Of a stretch of 64,000 nt of DNA, positions 1 to 8,104 are shown piece after piece; positions within the stretch are counted from its first letter, which is position 1; every line of letters starts with the position of its first letter. This DNA is from Prolixibacteraceae bacterium. GTDB taxonomy: Bacteria; Bacteroidota; Bacteroidia; Bacteroidales; Prolixibacteraceae. The DNA is taken from positions 1 through 64,000 of the forward strand of contig JAIOZY010000016.1 of NCBI GenBank assembly GCA_021740385.1, given 5' to 3'. The position numbers were made by a program, and so were the translations under genes. The notes under the pieces are model-generated. The model searched no databases. It had not been told where the DNA came from and saw only the letters and a program-made list of their open reading frames with translations.

Positions 1-131
1 GGTCAATATAGTCCGAAATCCGTGTGGGCTGGCCCTCAGGGGGTCAACATCCGCCGAAATGTCAGGAAAAAATCAATATAAAATGACCGTTAAAAAGCCC
101 CGAAATGGGGGGTCAGCTTAGTCCGAAATAT
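1..131. mobile_element. IS21-like element end (partial)
   Basis: Three spaced copies of a GGTCA-N(5-7)-CCGAAAT motif lie at about 1-19, 42-60 and 110-129, in the same orientation. Multiple short repeats of this kind are characteristic of the terminal regions of IS21-family elements in Bacteroidota, where istA/istB lie further inside. No transposase gene is in the window; it would lie before position 1. The last copy directly abuts the broken ATPase fragment at 129-266, which is what an insertion boundary would look like. The family call is inferred from memory of the motif and is not proven. Confidence 0.4.
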
Positions 132-266
132 CCAATCGTTTAGTGTTTTTTTAAAAAACGTAGTTTTCCCAACTTCTCTTGCTCCGACAAGTATGACAGC
201 TTTTCCTCTATCAAACTTTTCTTCAATGATATTTTCAATTGTCCTCGCAAACGTTTTTTGATTTAT
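129..266 (-). pseudogene. N-terminal remnant of an AAA (DUF4143-type) ATPase
   Basis: Reading the minus strand gives about 46 codons with the pattern of the start of the large DUF4143/AAA_14 ATP-binding protein family: a short helix, then a VILVGAREVGKTTFFKK Walker A stretch. The frame runs into a stop (TAA, 267-269) where a start codon would be expected; an ATG sits 9 bases further upstream but in another frame, so the start region is frameshifted. At the other end homology stops at the IS21-like motif near 129. The rest of a normal ~400-residue protein is missing. It is best read as a gene broken by the insertion and then decayed. Confidence 0.55.
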
Positions 267-676
267 TTAATTTTCATAGTCTCAAATCTCAATTTCACAC
301 AGTCTCTCTATTTGAAATAAACCGGTAAAGCAGGCTCTTCCAGCTCAAACCAGCGGTTTTGTGCCGGAATTTCAAATACACTGCGAAAAAGCATTAGCCA
401 ACATACGCAGGACAAACCAACAGCCCTCCTTCGCTGAAGCCAGGGCGGACAAGCCAGCAGCAATTAGCCGTCACCCATCAGCCATTTTCGAACAATATTA
501 TTCAATCTTCAAATTAAACCACATTTTATTAACCACTACCTGTTGAAAAATTTTCATTAGGCTAGCACAGGTAATTTTCAACACAATACATCGACTTCAA
601 TTAACAATAAAATCTGAAAATGTTCAATATGTTTTAAAAAATTACATTTCTCATTTCTAACTTTATAAAATAGGTA
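267..676. other. Non-coding spacer with dispersed repeat
   Basis: No credible gene is seen. An open frame at 361-546 has no family resemblance and a composition like the surrounding spacer. Positions 421-460 hold a CCCTCCTTCGC...GGGCGGACAAG repeat that resembles segments near 6341-6360 and 57526-57582, so it is probably a dispersed palindromic repeat family. Confidence 0.5.
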
Positions 677-684
677 TAGTTTTG
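677..684 (+). promoter_or_regulatory. -7 box of the rnf operon promoter
   Basis: TAGTTTTG matches the Bacteroidetes primary-sigma -7 consensus TAnnTTTG and sits 23 bases before the rseC start codon. No clear TTTG -33 element is visible upstream. Confidence 0.5.
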
Positions 685-707
685 CATTCTATTCAATGTA
701 AATCCGG

Positions 708-1133
708 ATGGGTTCAAAAAACGTAGTTACACATACCGGGGTTGTAAAAGAGACCGGAACTAAAGGAATTAAGGTGGATATTACCGTTCTTTCGGGGTGT
801 GCCAGCTGCCAGATCAAAGGTTCGTGCAGCATGGCCGAACAAACCAATAAAGAACTCGAAATAGAATGCGATCCTGCTCCTTTTAAAACCGGCCAGAAAG
901 TGCTGGTAAAATTACAGACACATCAGGGTTTTCGGGCACTTTTCCTCGGATATTTACTTCCTTTCATTATATTGGTAACCGTTATGATCATTTTATCAAC
1001 GCTCATTGAAAATGAAGCCACTGTTGGGCTCATTTCATTAGCATCAATTATTCCCTACTACATTGCAATATATGTTCTTCGAAACAAAATAAAAAAGAAA
1101 TTCACGTACGTGGTTAACCCGCTCAACGATTAA
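708..1133 (+). CDS. rseC: RseC/SoxR-reducing system family protein
   Basis: A 141-residue protein of the RseC family, the usual companion of rnf operons in Bacteroidota; in Escherichia coli the relative modulates SoxR reduction or sigma-E signalling. The N-terminal cytoplasmic part has the family cysteines in a CASCQIKGSC cluster (C31, C34, C40) that may bind an Fe-S cluster. Two membrane segments follow (about residues 80-103 and 105-127), then a basic tail. It begins the operon: a TAGTTTTG box lies just upstream and rnfB starts 3 bases after its stop. Its exact task for the Rnf complex is unknown; delivery or maintenance of electrons to Fe-S proteins is an inference from family membership. 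Confidence 0.85.
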   Translation: MGSKNVVTHTGVVKETGTKGIKVDITVLSGCASCQIKGSCSMAEQTNKELEIECDPAPFKTGQKVLVKLQTHQGFRALFLGYLLPFIILVTVMIILSTLIENEATVGLISLASIIPYYIAIYVLRNKIKKKFTYVVNPLND

Positions 1134-1136
1134 ATT

Positions 1137-2006
1137 ATGAGTGAACCGTTGCTATATACCGTTATCATATTAAGTGCAATAGGCATTGCAGCAGCCATAA
1201 TCCTATACCTGGTTGCCCGAAAGTTTCATGTTTACGAAGACCCCCGAATTGACCAGGTGGAAGAGGCACTGCCCGCAGCCAATTGTGGCGGATGTGGTTA
1301 TGCCGGTTGCCGGGCCTTTGCCGAAGCCATTGTGAAAGACAATTCGCTCGACGATAAATATTGCCCGGTGGGAGGCAACGAAGTGATGGAAAAAGTGGCA
1401 TCCATCATGGGACTCGAGGCCGAACAGAAAGCACCCCGCACGGCCGTTGTACGCTGCAACGGCACCTGCGAACACCGTCCGCAAACACACAATTACGAAG
1501 GAGTACAAACCTGTGCCATTGCCGCTTTAAATTACAGCGGCGAAACCGATTGCCAATATGGCTGCCTTGGTTTTGGCGATTGCTGTACCGTTTGCGATTT
1601 TGATGCTATACACATGAACCCCGAAACCGGCCTGCCCGAAGTTATCGATGAAAACTGCGTGGCCTGCGGGGCTTGTGTCGAAGCCTGCCCGCGCGATTTG
1701 ATCGAACTCAGGAAAGTGATGCCCAAATACCGGAAGGTATACGTTGCTTGCCGCAACATGGACAAAGGCGGGCCCGCCCGCAAAGCGTGTAAGGTTGCCT
1801 GCATCGGGTGCGGCAAATGCGAAGAAGTGTGCAAATTCGATGCCATTACCATCAGTAACAACCTGGCATTCATCGATTCCGACAAGTGTAAACTGTGCCG
1901 CAAATGTGCCCCGGTTTGCCCAACCAATGCCATTATTGAAGAAAATTTTCCGCCACCGAAAAAGAAACAGGCTGAAGAAAAAGAATCAAAACCTGCTGAA
2001 GCCTGA
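1137..2006 (+). CDS. rnfB: Rnf complex subunit RnfB (polyferredoxin)
   Basis: Electron-entry subunit of the ferredoxin:NAD+ oxidoreductase that couples electron flow to Na+ or H+ export. An N-terminal membrane anchor (about 5-26) precedes the RnfB-specific [4Fe-4S] site ANCGGCGYAGC (C50, C53, C58, C76). Further cysteine clusters follow: CNGTCEHR, CQYGCLGFGDC, and two to three ferredoxin motifs (CVACGACVEACP near 164, CIGCGKCEEVC near 222, CKLCRKCAPVCP near 251). The C-terminus is a Lys/Glu-rich tail. At 289 residues it is in the longer class typical of anaerobes, not the ~190-residue enterobacterial form. It sits between rseC and rnfC with no gap for a promoter. Confidence 0.95.
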   Translation: MSEPLLYTVIILSAIGIAAAIILYLVARKFHVYEDPRIDQVEEALPAANCGGCGYAGCRAFAEAIVKDNSLDDKYCPVGGNEVMEKVASIMGLEAEQKAPRTAVVRCNGTCEHRPQTHNYEGVQTCAIAALNYSGETDCQYGCLGFGDCCTVCDFDAIHMNPETGLPEVIDENCVACGACVEACPRDLIELRKVMPKYRKVYVACRNMDKGGPARKACKVACIGCGKCEEVCKFDAITISNNLAFIDSDKCKLCRKCAPVCPTNAIIEENFPPPKKKQAEEKESKPAEA

Positions 2007-2048
2007 TTACAATATTTTGAAACCAATTCAATAGAATAATTTTTACAA

Positions 2049-3377
2049 ATGTTGAAAACGTTTAAATATGGAGGTGTCCACCCGGCCGAAAACAAACTTT
2101 CGGCAGGCAAAGCCATCGAACAATTACCGTTGCCGAAAAAGGCCGCTGTATTGGTTTCACAACACATTGGCGCCCCATCGAAGGTTGTTGTCGCTAAAGG
2201 CGATACGGTAAAAGTAGGACAGGTAATTGCCCAAAGCGCCGGTTTCGTTTCCACCAACATCCACGCACCGGTTTCGGGCAAGGTGCTGAAGATTGATACC
2301 GTAACCGACAACTCGGGCTATAAAAAAGAGGCCGTTGTGATCAATGTAGATGGCGACGAATGGCTCGATGAAATTGATCGCTCGGATACCCTTGAAACAA
2401 GCATCAACCTTGACGCGAAAGAAATTACCGATAAAATTCTTCAATCGGGAATTGTTGGCCTTGGCGGCGCTACATTCCCAACCCATGTTAAACTGATGCC
2501 CCCATCCGGCATGAAGGCCAATATACTGCTGATAAACGGCGTTGAATGCGAACCGTTCCTCACATCGGATCACCGGCTGATGCTCGAAAAAGGGGAAGAA
2601 ATTTTAATGGGCACTCAATTGCTGATGAAAGCGCTGAAAGTAAAAAAAGCAGTAATCGGCATTGAACGCAACAAGCCAGACGCCATAAAACACCTTTCGA
2701 AATTGGCAACAAAACACGAAGGCATTTCGGTTTGCCCGCTTAAAGTTAAATATCCGCAGGGAGGCGAAAAACAACTCATAAAAGCCGTTACCGGGCGTGA
2801 AGTACCATCGGGCGCATTGCCCATTTCGGTAGGCGCTGTTGTAAACAATGTAGGCACTGCTTTTGCCGTTTACGAGGCCGTAATGAAAAACAAGCCCCTG
2901 TTCGAACGAATTGTAACAGTTACCGGTAAAAATATAGAAAAACCTTCGAATTTCAGGGTTCGGATTGGCACCCCTGTAAACGAGCTCATAGAAGCAGCCG
3001 GCGGCCTGCCCGAAGACACAGCACGTATAATCAGTGGCGGCCCCATGATGGGCAAAGCCATTCCCACAACCGATGTACCGGTAACAAAAGGAACATCGGG
3101 CATACTCATTATATCGGAAGAAGCAGGACACCGAAAACCCGTCGAAAATTGCATCCGCTGCGGGCGATGCGTACAGGTTTGTCCCATGGGCCTTGAACCG
3201 TATTTACTGATGACACTTTCGGAAAATAAAAAATGGGGGAAAGCCGAAACCGAAAAAGTGATGGATTGTATTGAATGCGGTTCGTGCAGCTATACCTGCC
3301 CGGCAAACCGGCCGTTACTCGATTATATCCGTTACGGCAAAACCAGCGTTGGGCAAATAATTCGGAGCAGAAAATAG
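2049..3377 (+). CDS. rnfC: Rnf complex subunit RnfC
   Basis: NADH/FMN-binding subunit that passes electrons between NAD(H) and the other Rnf subunits. Visible hallmarks: the N-terminal GGVHP motif followed by a biotinyl-like SLBB part; the GLGGATFPTHVK glycine-rich nucleotide/FMN segment around residue 138; and two C-terminal [4Fe-4S] motifs, CIRCGRCVQVCP and CIECGSCSYTCP, at about residues 365-418. Length (442) is normal for the family; there is no long Ala/Lys-rich C-terminal extension of the enterobacterial type. Start chosen at ATG 2049, 42 bases after rnfB. Confidence 0.95.
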   Translation: MLKTFKYGGVHPAENKLSAGKAIEQLPLPKKAAVLVSQHIGAPSKVVVAKGDTVKVGQVIAQSAGFVSTNIHAPVSGKVLKIDTVTDNSGYKKEAVVINVDGDEWLDEIDRSDTLETSINLDAKEITDKILQSGIVGLGGATFPTHVKLMPPSGMKANILLINGVECEPFLTSDHRLMLEKGEEILMGTQLLMKALKVKKAVIGIERNKPDAIKHLSKLATKHEGISVCPLKVKYPQGGEKQLIKAVTGREVPSGALPISVGAVVNNVGTAFAVYEAVMKNKPLFERIVTVTGKNIEKPSNFRVRIGTPVNELIEAAGGLPEDTARIISGGPMMGKAIPTTDVPVTKGTSGILIISEEAGHRKPVENCIRCGRCVQVCPMGLEPYLLMTLSENKKWGKAETEKVMDCIECGSCSYTCPANRPLLDYIRYGKTSVGQIIRSRK

Positions 3378-3416
3378 AAACTTGAACACAAAAATATTGC
3401 AATAATAGTATAACGA

Positions 3417-4412
3417 ATGAACAAAACATTAACCATATCGCCATCGCCCCATATTGCACAGGGCGATTCGGTGCAAAAAATCATGTACAAGGTGATATTT
3501 GCCTTATCGCCAGCCCTTATATGGTCATTTATTGTTTTCGGGCTACCGGCAATATTTGTCACGGCAACATCGGTTCTAACCTGCTTGATAGCCGAGTGGC
3601 TGATTCAAAAATTCCTGCTCAGAACCACACCTTCAATTAAAGATGGCTCGGCCATTCTCACAGGTATTTTGCTGGCCATGAACGTTCCGGGGAACATCCC
3701 ATTGTGGATTGTTATCATTGGCGCACTTGTTTCCATTGGTATAGGCAAAATGGCATTTGGCGGTCTTGGGCAAAACGTGTTTAACCCGGCACTTACCGGC
3801 CGTGTATTTTTACTCATATCGTTTCCGGTACAAATGACAACCTGGCCCAATGTAACAAAAACAGTTGTTGATGCCACAACCGAAGCAACTCCCCTCAACA
3901 TCATTAAAGAAGGACTCAAAAACGGAAAACCACTCACAGAACTAACCAACCAGATTCCCGATTACACCGACCTGTTTTTTGGCAACCTGAGCGGATCACT
4001 CGGTGAGATTTCAACAATCCTACTGCTTCTCGGATTTGGCTATATGCTGATACGAAAAGTAATATCGTGGCACATTCCTGTTACAGTGCTGGGAACCATT
4101 TTTGTGTTTACGGGCGTTTTGTGGCTGGCCAACCCCGACCGGTTCATGGATCCGGTATTTCACATCCTCACAGGCGGGGCTATGCTGGGAGCCATTTTTA
4201 TGGCAACCGATATGGTTACATCGCCCATGACAAAAAAGGGACAAATTATTTTCAGTATAGGAATTGGCGTAATAACCGTTTGCATTCGTACCTGGGGTGC
4301 CTATCCCGAAGGTATTTCTTTCGCCATACTGATTATGAACGCTTTTACCCCGTTAATAAATAATTACATTAAACCAAAACGATTTGGAGAGAAACAAAAT
4401 GGCAAAGCTTGA
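3417..4412 (+). CDS. rnfD: Rnf complex membrane subunit RnfD
   Basis: Integral membrane subunit (331 residues, about nine to ten hydrophobic segments) homologous to NqrB. It carries the EATPL segment at about residues 157-161, where RnfD/NqrB proteins hold a covalently bound FMN on Thr, and a conserved GAIFMATDMVTSPMT stretch near 258-272. Together with RnfE, RnfA and RnfG it forms the ion-translocating part of the pump. Its 3' end overlaps the start of rnfG by 14 bases, consistent with translational coupling. Confidence 0.93.
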   Translation: MNKTLTISPSPHIAQGDSVQKIMYKVIFALSPALIWSFIVFGLPAIFVTATSVLTCLIAEWLIQKFLLRTTPSIKDGSAILTGILLAMNVPGNIPLWIVIIGALVSIGIGKMAFGGLGQNVFNPALTGRVFLLISFPVQMTTWPNVTKTVVDATTEATPLNIIKEGLKNGKPLTELTNQIPDYTDLFFGNLSGSLGEISTILLLLGFGYMLIRKVISWHIPVTVLGTIFVFTGVLWLANPDRFMDPVFHILTGGAMLGAIFMATDMVTSPMTKKGQIIFSIGIGVITVCIRTWGAYPEGISFAILIMNAFTPLINNYIKPKRFGEKQNGKA

Positions 4413-5025
4413 ATCATCGTTTAAAAATATGCTCATTGCCCTGTTTGGGGTAACTTTTGTTGCATCGGCATCGCTGGGGCTGGTAAACGACATTACGAAA
4501 GCGCCCATTGCCGAAGCCGAAAAAGCAAAAAAGACCAACGCCATTGCTGCCGTTTTACCCGAATTCAACCATTTGGGTGAAACCGAAAAAATGCTACCCG
4601 ATAACGCAAAAGACAGCCTCGAAATATACCCGGCACTTAACGACCAGGGCGAGGTTATTGCAAATGCTGTTAAAACATACAGCTACAATGGTTTTAACGG
4701 GTACATCGAGGTGATGGTTGGCTTTAACCACGATGGGATTATTACGGGTTACCGTGTTTTAAAACACGAAGAAACACCGGGGCTTGGATCAAAAATGAAA
4801 ACCTGGTTTAACGATATTTCCAAAGAAAACCAGACCATTCTTGAAAAAAACCCGGAAAAAGTAAACCTCACCGTTTCAAAAGACGGGGGCGACATCGACG
4901 GCATAACAGCCGCGACCATTTCCTCACGGGCTTTTCTCGAATCGGTTAACCTGGCATACAATTCCTTACACGATATTTACGATGGCGTAACATCGGCCAC
5001 AAGCAAGAAAGGAGACAAACAATGA
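4399..5025 (+). CDS. rnfG: Rnf complex flavoprotein subunit RnfG
   Basis: Membrane-anchored, extracytoplasmic FMN-binding subunit, a homologue of NqrC. One N-terminal transmembrane helix (about 10-30) is followed by an FMN_bind domain. The flavinylation motif reads DGITAATISS (residues 167-176), a variant of the usual SGATxT signature read by the flavin transferase ApbE; whether the terminal Ser replaces the acceptor Thr should be checked. An upstream in-frame ATG exists at 4384, but the ATG at 4399 is preceded by GGAGAG at a suitable distance and gives the usual N-terminus. The stop overlaps the rnfE start (ATGA). Confidence 0.92.
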   Translation: MAKLESSFKNMLIALFGVTFVASASLGLVNDITKAPIAEAEKAKKTNAIAAVLPEFNHLGETEKMLPDNAKDSLEIYPALNDQGEVIANAVKTYSYNGFNGYIEVMVGFNHDGIITGYRVLKHEETPGLGSKMKTWFNDISKENQTILEKNPEKVNLTVSKDGGDIDGITAATISSRAFLESVNLAYNSLHDIYDGVTSATSKKGDKQ

Positions 5026-5651
5026 ACCAATGGAAAAATTTTTCGAAAGGGTTTATTAAAGAAAACCCGGTTTTTATCCTGCTACTGGGCATGTGCCCCA
5101 CGCTTGGCACAACGGGTTCGGCCATAAACGGGCTGGGCATGGGTCTGGCCACAACGTTTGTCCTTGTGATGTCGAACCTTGTAATTTCGCTCATCAAAAA
5201 CCTCATACCCGACAAGGTGCGCATACCGGCATTTATTGTTGTAATTGCCACGTTTGTAACCATTGTGCAAATGGTTATGCAGGCCTTTGTACCCGCCCTG
5301 TACGAAAGCCTTGGGCTTTTTATTCCGCTTATTGTTGTAAACTGTATTGTGCTTGGGCGCGCCGAAGCTTTTGCCTCGAAAAACACGGTGTTGTCGTCGG
5401 TAGTCGACGGGCTTGGCATTGGACTTGGCTTTGCGTTTGCCCTTACCCTGCTGGGCAGTGTACGTGAAATTCTTGGCAGTATTTCAATTTTTAACTGGAA
5501 AATTGCCGAAGGTTTTGCAAAACTGTTTAACCCCGAAACAACCTTTGCGCAAGGCGACGGGATGTTGGTTTTCATATTGGCACCCGGGGCTTTTATCGCC
5601 CTTGGTTTCCTCATTGCCATTATTAACCGGTTGAATAAAACAAAGGCTTAA
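5022..5651 (+). CDS. rnfE: Rnf complex membrane subunit RnfE
   Basis: A 209-residue polytopic subunit of the RnfA/RnfE (NqrD/NqrE) family with about six membrane helices. The N-terminal half has the family LGMCPTLGTT segment, which carries the cysteine that helps coordinate the intramembrane [2Fe-2S] cluster; a second conserved Cys is in VNCIVLGRAEAF. RnfE and RnfA form a pseudo-symmetric pair with inverted topology. It overlaps rnfG by four bases and is followed after 18 bases by rnfA. Confidence 0.95.
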   Translation: MNQWKNFSKGFIKENPVFILLLGMCPTLGTTGSAINGLGMGLATTFVLVMSNLVISLIKNLIPDKVRIPAFIVVIATFVTIVQMVMQAFVPALYESLGLFIPLIVVNCIVLGRAEAFASKNTVLSSVVDGLGIGLGFAFALTLLGSVREILGSISIFNWKIAEGFAKLFNPETTFAQGDGMLVFILAPGAFIALGFLIAIINRLNKTKA

Positions 5652-5669
5652 TTACAAAAAAAGGTAAAA

Positions 5670-6242
5670 ATGGAATACATCATTATCATCATATCAGCAG
5701 TACTGGTTAATAACATTGTTTTAACCCAGTTTTTGGGAATCTGCCCTTTCCTCGGCGTTTCAAAAAAAATTGATACGGCCGTTGGCATGACCGGTGCCGT
5801 GGCTTTTGTAATGGTGCTGGCCACCATTGTTACATTTCTGATTCAGCATTACCTTCTGAACCCGCTCAATTTGGCATACCTGCAAACCATCACGTTCATA
5901 CTTATTATTGCCTCGCTGGTGCAATTAGTTGAAATCATCCTTAAAAAAGTGAGCCCGGCATTATACCAGGCACTGGGTGTTTTTCTGCCACTCATTACAA
6001 CAAATTGTGCCATACTCGGTGTTGCCATATTAGTTATTCAAAAAGATTTTAATTTGATGGAAGGCGTGGTTTATGCAATTGCCAATGCCATTGGTTTTGG
6101 TTTGGCACTGATTATTTTTGCCGGATTGCGCGAACACCTCGATATGCAAAATGTACCCACAGGGTTAAAAGGTGTGCCCATTGCCCTGATCACTGCCGGC
6201 ATACTGGCCATGGCGTTTATGGGATTCTCGGGAATCGTATAA
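5670..6242 (+). CDS. rnfA: Rnf complex membrane subunit RnfA
   Basis: Last gene of the operon: a 190-residue membrane protein of the RnfA/NqrE family, six predicted helices. Family signatures include LTQFLGICPFLGVSKK near the N-terminus and TTNCAILGVA in the middle; the two cysteines are the partners of those in RnfE for the intramembrane Fe-S cluster. With it, all six canonical subunits B, C, D, G, E and A are present once each, so the pump looks functional. Confidence 0.95.
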   Translation: MEYIIIIISAVLVNNIVLTQFLGICPFLGVSKKIDTAVGMTGAVAFVMVLATIVTFLIQHYLLNPLNLAYLQTITFILIIASLVQLVEIILKKVSPALYQALGVFLPLITTNCAILGVAILVIQKDFNLMEGVVYAIANAIGFGLALIIFAGLREHLDMQNVPTGLKGVPIALITAGILAMAFMGFSGIV

Positions 6243-6641
6243 CAAATTATAAATTCCAAAAACCAAATAACAAATCATAAGTTTTTGTAATATCGAGCAT
6301 CAAGTATCCAAAATCCAAATTCCAAAATATCCTCTTTAACTAAGGCGGGCAAGGCATATTCCAAGATGCGAACAGCTTACACCCTATCATCCGGGGCTAT
6401 AGCCGACAAAACAAGCTCAGCATCCGGCACACCAGCTAACAACTCCCAGAGCCCAGCCCCCGGCCTTCGACTTGGCTTCGGCTGGCAAAGCCAGCACCCG
6501 GCAATTTTTAATAAACCATCGTTTCTTTATTTAAGAAATATCCTTAAGTTTGACTTCCTGTCAGAAATAATTTTATATTAACAGGATATTTTTATATTTC
6601 GTTTAATATTACAGCTAAAAATAATCGAAAAATATTTTAAA
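6243..6641. other. Non-coding spacer with degenerate 7-bp repeats
   Basis: No gene is seen. Positions 6291-6325 contain five consecutive 7-base units (TATCGAG, CATCAAG, TATCCAA, AATCCAA, ATTCCAA) of the same family as the array at 13988-14106. Fragments of the AAGGCGGGCAAGGC repeat lie near 6341-6360. No clear terminator with a T-run was found behind rnfA. Just before the next gene the DNA is very AT rich. Confidence 0.5.
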
Positions 6642-7835
6642 ATGGGACGAGTACTTATAATTGGAGCCGGTGGTGTTGGCACGGTAGTAGCCCACAAAAT
6701 GGCTGCCAATCCTGATGTGTTTACTGATATCATGCTGGCAAGCCGCACCAAAGCAAAATGCGATGCAATTGCAGATGCCGTAGGAAATAACCGCATAAAA
6801 ACCGCACAGGTCGATGCAAACAAAGTTCCGGAACTTGTCAGCCTTATCAATTCGTTCAAGCCCGATATTGTGGTTAACGTTGCCCTGCCCTATCAGGACC
6901 TGACCATTATGGATGCCTGCTTAGAAACAAAAACAGCCTACCTCGACACGGCCAATTACGAGCCCGAAGACGAAGCCAAATTCGAATACAAATGGCAATG
7001 GGCCTATCGCGACAGGTTTAAAGAAGCCGGCATCACAGCTATACTTGGTTGCGGTTTCGACCCGGGTGTTACCAGCATTTACACGGCTTACGCGGCAAAA
7101 CACCATTTCGACGAAATTCATTACCTCGACATTGTTGATTGCAATGCAGGCGACCACGGCAAAGCATTTGCCACCAACTTCAACCCCGAAATCAACATAC
7201 GCGAGGTAACGCAAAAAGGAAAATACTGGGAAAACGGGGAATGGAAACTGACCGAACCCCACGAAATACACAAACCACTCAATTATCCGAACATTGGCCC
7301 AAAAGAATCGTACCTGATTTACCACGAAGAACTCGAATCGCTGGTAAAGAATTTTCCTACGCTCAAACGGGCCCGGTTCTGGATGACCTTTGGCCAGGAA
7401 TACCTCACACACCTTCGGGTTATTCAAAACATTGGTATGGCCGGCATCGAACCCGTTATGTTCGAAGGGCACGAAATTGTCCCGATCAAATTCCTGAAAG
7501 CCGTACTTCCCAACCCGGGCGAACTGGGTGAAAATTATACCGGTGAAACATCAATCGGTTGCCGCATAAAGGGAATAAAAGATGGCAAAGAAAAAACCTA
7601 CTACATATACAACAACTGCAAACACCAGGATGCCTACCGCGAAACCGGCGCACAGGGGGTTAGCTACACAACCGGCGTTCCGGCCACCGTTGGTGCCATG
7701 ATGTACCTGCAGGGAATGTGGAAAGGAAACGGGGTTTTCAACGTCGAAGAGTTTGATCCCGATCCGTTCCTTGAAGAAGTTGCAAAGCAAGGCCTTCCAT
7801 GGACTGAACTGTTCGATATCGACCTGGAACTTTAG
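6642..7835 (+). CDS. Carboxynorspermidine synthase-like (saccharopine dehydrogenase family)
   Basis: Saccharopine-dehydrogenase-family oxidoreductase of 397 residues. The N-terminus is a Rossmann fold with IGAGGVGTVV (residues 6-15) for NAD(P). The middle carries GCGFDPGVTSIY, close to the pattern of carboxynorspermidine/carboxyspermidine dehydrogenases, which make carboxy(nor)spermidine from a diamine and aspartate semialdehyde in the alternative polyamine route common in gut bacteria and Bacteroidota. The partner decarboxylase (nspC) is not in the window. The gene stands alone with spacers on both sides. Saccharopine dehydrogenase proper is the alternative, but the length and C-terminal half favour the polyamine enzyme. 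Confidence 0.8.
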   Translation: MGRVLIIGAGGVGTVVAHKMAANPDVFTDIMLASRTKAKCDAIADAVGNNRIKTAQVDANKVPELVSLINSFKPDIVVNVALPYQDLTIMDACLETKTAYLDTANYEPEDEAKFEYKWQWAYRDRFKEAGITAILGCGFDPGVTSIYTAYAAKHHFDEIHYLDIVDCNAGDHGKAFATNFNPEINIREVTQKGKYWENGEWKLTEPHEIHKPLNYPNIGPKESYLIYHEELESLVKNFPTLKRARFWMTFGQEYLTHLRVIQNIGMAGIEPVMFEGHEIVPIKFLKAVLPNPGELGENYTGETSIGCRIKGIKDGKEKTYYIYNNCKHQDAYRETGAQGVSYTTGVPATVGAMMYLQGMWKGNGVFNVEEFDPDPFLEEVAKQGLPWTELFDIDLEL

Positions 7836-7864
7836 TATCCGCACATACCCCCCTATAATAACAA

Positions 7865-7890
7865 TACCGTCCGAGGGGAAACGGACGGTA
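7865..7890. terminator. Stem-loop downstream of the dehydrogenase gene
   Basis: A perfect 9-bp stem (TACCGTCCG / CGGACGGTA) closes an 8-base loop 30 bases after the stop codon. No T-run follows on the plus strand, so it may be a 3'-end processing or stabilising hairpin, not a classic intrinsic terminator. Confidence 0.45.
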
Positions 7891-8071
7891 TCTGAAAACT
7901 ATATAAAAAGGGGAAATGATTTTGAATTGGGCTGTAAAACTCATCATAAAATATTAAAGTGCAAAAAAATCGAATCGAATAACGAAATCCATTTCATGAA
8001 CCCCTGTTTTTTTATGATGAAACGATTGTTTCATTTAACAAACGTTATACTTTTAGCCGTAAAAAATTTTC

Positions 8072-8079
8072 TAATTTTG
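8072..8079 (+). promoter_or_regulatory. -7 box upstream of the VWA gene
   Basis: TAATTTTG matches TAnnTTTG and lies 26 bases before the TTG start of the following gene. No TTTG was found at the expected -33 distance. Confidence 0.45.
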
Positions 8080-8104
8080 TCGGTCAACTACAAAAGGAAA
8101 TAAA

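Noticed and set aside
361-546. 61-codon plus-strand frame after the IS end
   Set aside because: It runs through a dispersed repeat, has no family pattern and no promoter or ribosome site.
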